A stretch of 64,000 bases of DNA. Source: Saprospiraceae bacterium (GTDB lineage: Bacteria; Bacteroidota; Bacteroidia; Chitinophagales; Saprospiraceae). Within the stretch, counting starts at the first letter, position 1, and each line of letters starts with the position of its first letter. The notes beneath the pieces are model-generated. The model had not been told where the DNA came from and ran no database searches. It worked only from the letters and a program-made list of their open reading frames with translations. Below, one piece after another: positions 9,431 to 17,493 of the stretch. Made by a program: the position numbers and the translations under genes. The stretch covers positions 18,208-82,207 of the forward strand of contig JAIYAV010000419.1 in NCBI GenBank assembly GCA_027488855.1, in the 5' to 3' direction.

Positions 9431-9896
9431 CTCCAAGGTATTGGTCAATGACACGTTTTGATTGTTCATGCTCTAACGCAAGTAGTCTTCCATATTGGCG
9501 AAACCCATATTTTTCTTGGTACAAATCAATCAACCTGGTCTTTGGCAACAAAGAAACAAAGCCTTCGTATCCTTTTCTGAAGGCAATGCCGCAAGCAAAG
9601 CCAATCAAACAGCCAGCGATGTGATCCAAGGTTTTCCCTCGACCTACCTGCTCTTTGATTACCTCGATCAGGCTGATGTGAATTCTCAGCTCTGCTGGAT
9701 GATCAATCAAAGAAAGTAAACCTAGAATTTTGGTTTCTTCACCTCTCAAGCAGATTTTATACACATCATGCTTTTCTTCAACCGACCAGTCAAAGACAAA
9801 CCCTTTTCCTTTCTTAACCTTTTGAAAGTCCTTAGGCTCAATCTCCAGGATAAGCGCTTCAACTAAATCACCAGATGATGTGTCGATTAGTTTCAT
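9420..9896 (-). CDS. GNAT-fold acetyltransferase-like protein, candidate toxin
   Basis: 'EVIKEQVGRGKTLDHIAGCLIGFACGIAFRKGYEGFVSLLPKTRLIDLYQEKYGF' resembles GNAT motif A plus YEK-GF end; first gene of an overlapping pair with the XRE gene. Confidence 0.7.
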   Translation of the reverse strand: MKLIDTSSGDLVEALILEIEPKDFQKVKKGKGFVFDWSVEEKHDVYKICLRGEETKILGLLSLIDHPAELRIHISLIEVIKEQVGRGKTLDHIAGCLIGFACGIAFRKGYEGFVSLLPKTRLIDLYQEKYGFRQYGRLLALEHEQSKRVIDQYLGDEK

Positions 9897-10023
9897 CTTT
9901 CTTTTGCTTCAAAAGGCAGTGTTATTGCAAATATCGTAAATTTTATTTACTAAATCAATAATTTTTTGAAGTTTTTGAGTTGCTGTGAACTTCGGTATTG
10001 CCGCAACACCTCCTCCTATATCC

Positions 10024-10060
10024 AGCGCCTTGCCGCTGTTTTAATTGACGGCAAGGCGCT
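10024..10060. repeat. Inverted repeat, 12-bp perfect arms
   Basis: agcgccttgccg - 13 nt - cggcaaggcgct. Confidence 0.8.
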
Positions 10061-10139
10061 TAAAGCTACAAGAAAAAACCAAATTAAGCACTTTATACAG
10101 ACTATACTTTATGTCGTTTCCAAAAATATTTCCCTGTCC

Positions 10140-10361
10140 CTACACCCTTAATTTCTTCAAATGCCTCTGCACCTCTCTTTCCACCTGCTCAAAATTTGGC
10201 AAATCCTTAATTTGATCAGCCAATGAACTTTTCCAACGCCCTTTGTATTGCGGCAAGCGCTCGCTGAGTTTTTTAGTAAAATCTGCTGCTTGCAAGCCTT
10301 TACTTTCGCATGTGACTTTAAATTCGCTAGCATAAAAATCAACCGATTGCTTGATAATCAA
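10140..10361 (-). pseudogene. Possible C-terminal remnant of an AbiEii/AbiGii-type nucleotidyltransferase
   Basis: 73-aa ORF 'FTKKLSERLPQYKGRWKSSLADQIKDLPNFEQVEREVQRHLKKL' resembles the tail of AbiEii-type proteins; no N-terminal part upstream. Confidence 0.4.
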
Positions 10362-10379
10362 ATTGCATCTAGTTTAATA

Positions 10380-10446
10380 AAAAATGATGTTTCATATCAT
10401 CTGTGTCAGGTTTAACCTGACACAGATGATATGAAACATCATTTTT
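10380..10446. repeat. Perfect 33-bp-arm hairpin with 1-nt centre
   Basis: aaaaatgatgtttcatatcatctgtgtcaggtt-t-aacctgacacagatgatatgaaacatcattttt, symmetric about 10413. Confidence 0.95.
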
Positions 10447-10498
10447 AACACTACAATCCAATCCCCTGAGCGAATCTTTTCTGGTTAATTTTTCATAC

Positions 10499-12922
10499 TC
10501 ACTCACTCCTCAAACTCTCCACCGGATTCGCCAACGCCGCCTTCACACTCTGGAACCCAATCGTCAAAACCGCCAGCAATAGCGCCAATCCTCCAGCCAG
10601 GGCAAAAACCCACCACTGCACAGGCGTGCGATACGCAAAATCAGCCAACCATTGGTTCATGAAATACCAGGCGATGGGGGAAGCGATGACAATGGCCACC
10701 AATACCAGTTTGAGAAAATCCACGGTCAACAAACTGCTGATGCTGCCCACACTGGCGCCCAGCACTTTGCGGATGCCAATTTCCTTGGTGCGCGACTCTA
10801 CGGTGAATACCGTCAAGCCAAACAAGCCCATACAGGCAATCAGGATGGCCAGGATGGAAGCTGCGCTAAAAATTTTGCCAAACTGCGCCTCTGCCTTGTA
10901 CTGCTTGTTGAACAGTTCATCCACAAACAAGTACTCAAAGGGATTGCCTACGAAGTATTTTTTGTAAATTTTTTCCAGTGTGGCCAATTTTGCCGGGAGA
11001 TTGTCGCTACTCAGTTTAATGGTGAGGTCATTCCCTTGGGCGGGATAAAAAACGATCGGCCCAATGGCCTTTTGCAAACCTTCGTGGTGGTAATCTTTCA
11101 CCACGCCAATCACTTGCAGCTTGCGCTCATCCCAGGTGATTTTGGTGGTCAGTGCGTCTTTAACGTCTTCAAAACCCAAGGCTTTGGCCGCTTTTTCGTT
11201 CAGAATTACCTTGTCGTTATCGTTCCATTCTACGTCTGTTTCTATCGCGGTAAAATTCCGGCCAGCTTTGAGTGGAATTTTAAAGGTGGGCAAATAATTT
11301 TCGCCAATGATGGCAAAAGAGAAGGATTGGTTTTCGGTACCCTTTGTTGACTTGGGTGAACTGAAGCCTTCGGTAGCAAAATTATAGCCTCGCCCCGGCC
11401 CACTGCCCGAGGTACAAAAGCCCTCCACGAAGCTTTGTTGAGCTATTTCGTCCTGGTAAGCCGCTTTGCGCTGTTTGTAGGTCTCATCCAGGTTCAATTG
11501 TGGGGAAGGAATCACCACCAGTTGGGTGCTGTCGAAGCCCAGATTGGCGTGTTGCATGAACTTCAGTTGTTTGAATACCAGCATGGTGCTGATGATCAGG
11601 GCTACAGAGATGCTAAATTGAATGACCACCAATGATTTACGCAGAAAAGCACCTGAGCCGGTTTTGGCGATTTTGCCTTTAAGGGTATCTACTGGTTTGA
11701 AGCGCGCCAAAACCAGCGCAATGTAAACGCCAGATACGATTGAACTCAAGAGCAGCAGGCCTACCCCCAAAGCCCATACCGGGTTTTGGAACAAGGTTTG
11801 TAAACTGAGGTCTTTTTCAAAAAGCTGGTTGAACAAGGGCTGCAAAACTACGACCAACACTATGGCCAGCACAAAGGCCGAAAGATTGACCAAAACGGAC
11901 TCGACCAGAAACAAACCCAACAAGTTTTGCTGGCTTGCGCCAATCGCTTTGCGCACCCCTACTTCATTGGCGCGTTTGATGGAGTTGGCGGTATTCAGGT
12001 TGATGTAGTTGAACCAGGCGATCAGCAGGATCAGGAAGGCAATGCCCATCAGCATCAATACGTAGCGACGATTGCCAGTGTGTTGCAGGTCATCTTGAGT
12101 GGATTTGGCCAAATGCACATCTGCCAGGGGTTGCAACCTGAATACGGTAGCGTCTTTTTCCGATTGAATTTCACGGCGCAGCGCTGTGAGTTTCTTTTCC
12201 AAGGCTTTCAGATTGGTATTGGGGCTGAGTTCAAACAGCATGTTGATGTACTGGTTGTCCAGATTATCCAGTGCTGCCCAAGAATTCCCGTTGAGGTTTT
12301 CCTTGTTTTTCAGGTTTTCGAGCGAAAAAACCATATCGAAGCGGATGTCCGAATTGTCCCCCATGTCTTCATACACCCCTTTTACCACGTACACACGGTT
12401 GCCAAATTGGTTGTTCAGTTTCAGGGTCTGTTCCAGGGGGCTTTCCTCACCGAAGTATTTTTTGGCCATCGAGGCAGAAATGAAAGCCGCATCGGGTTGG
12501 TTCAAGTCCTTGGCTTGGCCTGCTACCAGCGGGAAACTGAAGAAGTCAAAAAAGTTGCCTTCTCCGTAACTCAGATTTTCTTCGCGGAAGGAGCGATTGT
12601 TCAATGGGTTTTGGACCACACCTTGGGTAATCCCCTCTGAAAAACGGCAATAGGACTTGATTTCGGGCAACCGCGATTTGGCTATATCCCCCCAGCCGGG
12701 TTCCACTTGTGGCCAGTTTTCACCTTGTGCATTTTGGCAAAGCATCCGGGCCAGATTGGGCAATTTGGCGTGAAACTGGTTCACACTTTTTTCCAGGCTG
12801 ACGTATTCCAAAATGAACAGAAAGGCCGCAATACCCATCGCCAGACCAGCTATGTTGATCGTAGAGTAAATTTTGTTTTTGCTGAGGTTGCGTAGGGCAA
12901 CCGTAAGATAGTTTTGGAACAT
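10499..12922 (-). CDS. ABC transporter permease, FtsX/MacB-like
   Basis: 'MFQNYLTVALRNLSKNKIYSTINIAGLAMGIAAFLFI', 'RANEVGVRKAIGAS', 'ESRTKEIGIRKVLGASVGSI', C-term 'ANPVESLRSE'. Confidence 0.9.
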   Translation of the reverse strand: MFQNYLTVALRNLSKNKIYSTINIAGLAMGIAAFLFILEYVSLEKSVNQFHAKLPNLARMLCQNAQGENWPQVEPGWGDIAKSRLPEIKSYCRFSEGITQGVVQNPLNNRSFREENLSYGEGNFFDFFSFPLVAGQAKDLNQPDAAFISASMAKKYFGEESPLEQTLKLNNQFGNRVYVVKGVYEDMGDNSDIRFDMVFSLENLKNKENLNGNSWAALDNLDNQYINMLFELSPNTNLKALEKKLTALRREIQSEKDATVFRLQPLADVHLAKSTQDDLQHTGNRRYVLMLMGIAFLILLIAWFNYINLNTANSIKRANEVGVRKAIGASQQNLLGLFLVESVLVNLSAFVLAIVLVVVLQPLFNQLFEKDLSLQTLFQNPVWALGVGLLLLSSIVSGVYIALVLARFKPVDTLKGKIAKTGSGAFLRKSLVVIQFSISVALIISTMLVFKQLKFMQHANLGFDSTQLVVIPSPQLNLDETYKQRKAAYQDEIAQQSFVEGFCTSGSGPGRGYNFATEGFSSPKSTKGTENQSFSFAIIGENYLPTFKIPLKAGRNFTAIETDVEWNDNDKVILNEKAAKALGFEDVKDALTTKITWDERKLQVIGVVKDYHHEGLQKAIGPIVFYPAQGNDLTIKLSSDNLPAKLATLEKIYKKYFVGNPFEYLFVDELFNKQYKAEAQFGKIFSAASILAILIACMGLFGLTVFTVESRTKEIGIRKVLGASVGSISSLLTVDFLKLVLVAIVIASPIAWYFMNQWLADFAYRTPVQWWVFALAGGLALLLAVLTIGFQSVKAALANPVESLRSE

Positions 12923-13151
12923 GGATTTTAATTTAACTCGCCTGAATAAACACGCAATAGTACGGCCTTCACCAAGCAAATCCCTTCCAAAACCCATGCC
13001 AAATTACAATCAATTGAAAATCAAAAACAAATAAAATAATATTATTAAGAACATGTTCGATTTCGATACACTTCCTGTTCAGGTTTGGCCATTTTTTTGA
13101 AGAAAACTCATCTGCTTTTGGGCAAAATGAGAGGGGTGTATTTTGGAATAG

Positions 13152-13190
13152 CTTGTCTAAAATTATATTTTTTCACAAGTTTTAGACAAG
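13152..13190. promoter_or_regulatory. Inverted repeat upstream of the AAA ATPase gene
   Basis: cttgtctaaaa - 17 nt - ttttagacaag, perfect 11-bp arms ending 54 bp before the predicted ATG 13245. Confidence 0.5.
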
Positions 13191-13244
13191 TTATTTTTTA
13201 TTTCTCGACTAAAAATGTTATTCTTGTTCAAATTTAGCTGGTCA

Positions 13245-14672
13245 ATGGAAAAAATCATTGGGCGCCGTCCGCAAATTGCACAATTTGAAGCGGCACTCGC
13301 TTCGCAGAAATCCGAATTTATCGCCGTGACTGGAAGGCGGCGTATCGGCAAGACTTTTCTCATCAAAACCTTTTTCAAAGAGGATATTTGCTTTCACTTC
13401 ACGGGCATTCAAAATCAAGCGCTTAAATTCCAACTCCTCGCTTTTACGCAGGAGTTGAGCCACCGCAGCAATACCATTATTACCCCTCCAGACAATTGGC
13501 TGACAGCCTTTAGTTTGCTGCGCGATTATGTAGAAACGGTCAAAAGTTCGCGCAAAAAAGTGGTATTTTTGGATGAGTTGACCTGGATTGACACCAAAAA
13601 ATCGGGCTTTTTGCAAATCTTCGCCCACTTTTGGAATTCTTGGGCCGCTTGGGAAGGCAATATTATTTTGGTCATTGCGGGTTCTTCTACGTCTTGGATC
13701 GTCAAAAAAGTATATGGCGATCCTGGCGGTTTGCACAATCGGGTCACTAAACGTATTTGGCTCAAACCCTTTACTTTGGCAGAAACCGAGGCCTTTTTAA
13801 GGAGCAAAAATAGCGTCTTGACGCGTTATGACATGGCCTTGATTTACATGGCTTTCGGCGGCGTGCCTTTCTATTTAGACGCCATCAACAATGACGAAAG
13901 CGCAGCGCAGTGCATTGAACGCTTGTGCTTTGCAGAGGGAGGATTGTTGCGCAATGAATTTGAACACCTTTACACGGCAATTTTTCAAAAACCTGATGCC
14001 CATTTACGCGTCGTCAATGTTTTAGCCAAACATGCCTATGGATTGGAAAGAAACGAGTTGCTACAACAAGCCAATATGAGTAATTCGGGCGGTTCCACCA
14101 AGGTTTTAGAAGACCTGGAAACAACAGGATACATCGAATACGTCGTACCCTATGGCAAAAACAGCAACTTGGGCAAATACGTTTTATCAGATTTTTACTC
14201 GCGCTTTTACCTGAGTTTCATCAACAATCCCAAAATTTCTACTTGGATGGCCCATATCAACAGCCCGGCTTACAAAACCTGGTGTGGCTTGGCTTTTGAA
14301 TGGCTGTGTTACATGCATCGGAAAGAAATCGTTCGCGCTTTGGGTTTGAGCGGCATTCAAACCAGCGTCAGTTACCTCAACATCAAAGACGATGCCGGAA
14401 AAATCGCCGCTCAAATTGATTTGCTGATCGACCGCGCCGATAACGCGATAAATCTCTGCGAGTTGAAATTCTCAAATAACGTCTATTCTCTCTCAAAAGA
14501 TGAAGCCGAGGGCATGCGCAAAAAAGTATTCCATCTGCAAAAGCTTTTGAAAAAAAATCAATCCGTTTTCCCTACCATGATCACAACTTTTGGTTGCGAA
14601 AAAAACATGCACTTTTTAAGCCAGATCACCCATCAATTGGATCTAAATGCGCTGTTTAAGATGGAGGATTGA
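13245..14672 (+). CDS. AAA/archaeal-type ATPase with C-terminal PD-(D/E)XK-like region
   Basis: Walker A 'VTGRRRIGKTFLI', Walker B 'KKVVFLDELTWID', C-terminal 'AAQIDLLIDRADNAINLCELKFSNNVYSL'. Confidence 0.85.
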   Translation: MEKIIGRRPQIAQFEAALASQKSEFIAVTGRRRIGKTFLIKTFFKEDICFHFTGIQNQALKFQLLAFTQELSHRSNTIITPPDNWLTAFSLLRDYVETVKSSRKKVVFLDELTWIDTKKSGFLQIFAHFWNSWAAWEGNIILVIAGSSTSWIVKKVYGDPGGLHNRVTKRIWLKPFTLAETEAFLRSKNSVLTRYDMALIYMAFGGVPFYLDAINNDESAAQCIERLCFAEGGLLRNEFEHLYTAIFQKPDAHLRVVNVLAKHAYGLERNELLQQANMSNSGGSTKVLEDLETTGYIEYVVPYGKNSNLGKYVLSDFYSRFYLSFINNPKISTWMAHINSPAYKTWCGLAFEWLCYMHRKEIVRALGLSGIQTSVSYLNIKDDAGKIAAQIDLLIDRADNAINLCELKFSNNVYSLSKDEAEGMRKKVFHLQKLLKKNQSVFPTMITTFGCEKNMHFLSQITHQLDLNALFKMED

Positions 14673-14754
14673 GGGTATAGTTGCAGCGAAAAAGCCAACT
14701 TTCGGAGGGGTTTGCCAAAAAAATTGAGCGCTCATTTCCAAATCCAAGCGAAAA

Positions 14755-17229
14755 CTACTCACTCCGCAAGGACTTCACCGGATTCGCCAGCGCCGCCTTC
14801 ACACTTTGAAACCCAATCGTCAAAAACGCAATGGTAACCGCCGCTACACCCGCAACTGCAAACATCCACCATTCCATATCAATGCGATACGCAAATTCGG
14901 CCAACCACTGGTTCATAAAGTACCAGGCAACAGGCGAAGCAATGAGAATGGCCAACAAAACCAGTTTGAGGAAGTCTTTGGCCAACAAGGAAGTGATGCC
15001 AAAAACCGAAGCCCCCAGCACCTTGCGAATGCCAATTTCTTTCGTGCGTTGCTCAGCCGTGTAAGCTGCCAACGCGAACAAACCCAAGCAACCAATGAAC
15101 AAAGCCAGTGCCGTGAATACCCCCAATAAGGTCGCTGCACGCTGCTCTTCCTGATAAAGATTACCAAAAGAATCGTCCAGAAAATCGTAATCAAAAGGAG
15201 CACCAGGAATTTCCTTCGCCCACAAGGCTTTGGTTTTTTCAATTACCGCTTTTTCAGATCCCGGCGCCAGGCGCAGCGACATATAAGAAGCCCAGGTGCG
15301 GTAAGTTTTGGAAGATTCGTGGAAAATGGCGGCAGGTTCAATGGCCGCGCGGATGGTTCCACTATGAAAATCGCGCATTACCCCCACTACCTGGAAGCGT
15401 TGATTGTCATTGCCAGGATAAGTCAGCCACTTGCCAATCGGGTCTTCCCAGCCAATTATTTTTACGGCGGCTTCGTTCAAAATCACCGAAGTAGAATCAC
15501 TTTGTGAATTTTCAGGATAAAAACCACGTCCCTTGATGATGTCGATACCCAGTGTTTGGATAAAATCTGCATCCGTCAAAAAAGAGCTCAACAACATACT
15601 TTTAGGCACCGCTCGTTTTTGATTGCCTTGATCGGGCTCGTAATAGTCGCCAAAACTGCCAATAGAAGGCAAAAAGGTAGAATGTGACGCTGCTTTTATC
15701 TCTGGAATCTGCAAAAGCCGCTGGCGGAAAGCCTCCATTTTACCGGGTTCTTCCAAATTGCGCAGCATCGGCATGATCATCACATGTTCACGTTGCAAGC
15801 CCGGTGATTGTTTCAAGGCAAACTGCAATTGCTGGTACACCACCCAGGATCCCAGCATCAGGCTCACCGAAACTGCAAACTGGAAGACCACCAGCCCATT
15901 CCGTATACCGGCGTGGCCGCCACGGGTAGAGCTGCCCATTTTTCTAAAAATCTCGGTAACCTTGAAGCGGGAAAGGAAAAACGCCGGATAAGTCCCGCCC
16001 AATAAACCCGCCACACAGGTCAGCAACAAACCAATGCCCAATACCTTGAGATTCAACAGGCCACTCAACTCCATTTGCATCTCCGTCAACTGGTTGAACA
16101 AGGGCAATGCTAACCCCGCCAATACAAAGGCCAATACCCATGCTGTGAAGCTAAAAAACAGGGATTCTGCCAGAAATTGACCAACCAAGGTGCCGCGTTG
16201 AGAGCCCAGGGCTTTGCGTACACCTACCTCTCGGGCGCGTTGCATCGAACGGGCAGTAGCCAGATTCATAAAATTGACACAAGCCAGCAGCAAAATCAAG
16301 CCACCGATGAGGGCATAGGTCCGCACTTGTTTGGCACTGCCCAGGGTTGTGAGCCGGGTAAACTGGATGGTCTGGCCAAGGTGTAGGGTATTGAGTGGAA
16401 AAAGTTTGACATTGTAGCGGTCGCCTTTTTTCAATTGAGCCAACAGATCGATGCCAATCCGGTTGTAAGCGGCGGGAGCATGCGCCTTTACCATCGTGGG
16501 GAATTTGGCTTCCAGAGCCGCCAGTCGTTCGGGAGTGGCCGCTTCTCTGAGCTTGACCCAGGTATCTACTTGCAACCAGAGCCAGCTCCAGGCAAAATTT
16601 TCCACCACTTTGAAGGTGCTCATGGAGAGCAAAAAGTCGAATTGTACAGTAGAATTCAAAGGTGGGTTTTTGGCTACCCCAGTCACCGTGTATTCTGTAT
16701 CGTTAAAGAGGAGTGCTTGCCCCATCGGCGATTTTTTGCCAAAATATTTCTCGGCCATGCGTTCGCTGAGCACCACTGTGTTGCTGCGGTCAAGAGCAGT
16801 GTTGGCGTTGCCCTGAAGCATTGGCAAATCGAAAAGTTCCAAAAAAGCAGTATCTGCGCCGTAAGCGGTGTTTTCGTTAAAAACCAGGGGTGCTTGCCCT
16901 GGCATTTCGCGCCGCACCACTGTTTCTTGGAGAAAAAACGTACGCGCTGCCATTTCTATCTCCGGGAAATCCTGCAAGATTCTCGGACCTAGTGGCGGCG
17001 GGGTATTGGTGGTCAATCCTTCTTCTTCCCCAAATTTCAGATCCAGACCCACAGCACAAATCCGGTCTACATCGGGCACAAAGTTGTCGTAACTATTTTC
17101 GTGCAATACAAATAAACCGATGAGCCAGGTTGCGGCCAGTCCCACGGCCAGACCACTGATGTTGATGAGGGTGTAGAGGCGGTTTTTTTGAAAATTGCGA
17201 AGGGCAATTTTTAGCGCAGTTGTAAGCAT
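14755..17229 (-). CDS. ABC transporter permease, FtsX/MacB-like
   Basis: 'MLTTALKIALRNFQKNRLYTLINISGLAVGLAATWLIGLF', 'RAREVGVRKALGSQRG', 'EQRTKEIGIRKVLGASVFGI', C-term 'ANPVKSLRSE'. Confidence 0.9.
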   Translation of the reverse strand: MLTTALKIALRNFQKNRLYTLINISGLAVGLAATWLIGLFVLHENSYDNFVPDVDRICAVGLDLKFGEEEGLTTNTPPPLGPRILQDFPEIEMAARTFFLQETVVRREMPGQAPLVFNENTAYGADTAFLELFDLPMLQGNANTALDRSNTVVLSERMAEKYFGKKSPMGQALLFNDTEYTVTGVAKNPPLNSTVQFDFLLSMSTFKVVENFAWSWLWLQVDTWVKLREAATPERLAALEAKFPTMVKAHAPAAYNRIGIDLLAQLKKGDRYNVKLFPLNTLHLGQTIQFTRLTTLGSAKQVRTYALIGGLILLLACVNFMNLATARSMQRAREVGVRKALGSQRGTLVGQFLAESLFFSFTAWVLAFVLAGLALPLFNQLTEMQMELSGLLNLKVLGIGLLLTCVAGLLGGTYPAFFLSRFKVTEIFRKMGSSTRGGHAGIRNGLVVFQFAVSVSLMLGSWVVYQQLQFALKQSPGLQREHVMIMPMLRNLEEPGKMEAFRQRLLQIPEIKAASHSTFLPSIGSFGDYYEPDQGNQKRAVPKSMLLSSFLTDADFIQTLGIDIIKGRGFYPENSQSDSTSVILNEAAVKIIGWEDPIGKWLTYPGNDNQRFQVVGVMRDFHSGTIRAAIEPAAIFHESSKTYRTWASYMSLRLAPGSEKAVIEKTKALWAKEIPGAPFDYDFLDDSFGNLYQEEQRAATLLGVFTALALFIGCLGLFALAAYTAEQRTKEIGIRKVLGASVFGITSLLAKDFLKLVLLAILIASPVAWYFMNQWLAEFAYRIDMEWWMFAVAGVAAVTIAFLTIGFQSVKAALANPVKSLRSE

Positions 17230-17493
17230 TGGGAAGGCATTTGGTAAGATGTAGGCCAATTTTTATGCCAAATGAATAAAAGATTGTTTTTCAAGTTTTT
17301 ACCAAATCTACGATCCGCTCTTAGTGTCCGATTTTGGACAACTTTGTGCGATTTTGGAAAACAATGATATGCATTCATCTTCGCTATCCTAACATATCCC
17401 CCGTCAAAACCCCCAATCGACGACATACCCACTTCCCAAAGTTGTCCAAGTGCTAGATTGTGGCTACTTTAATTGCAAATAAAACCAATTGTC

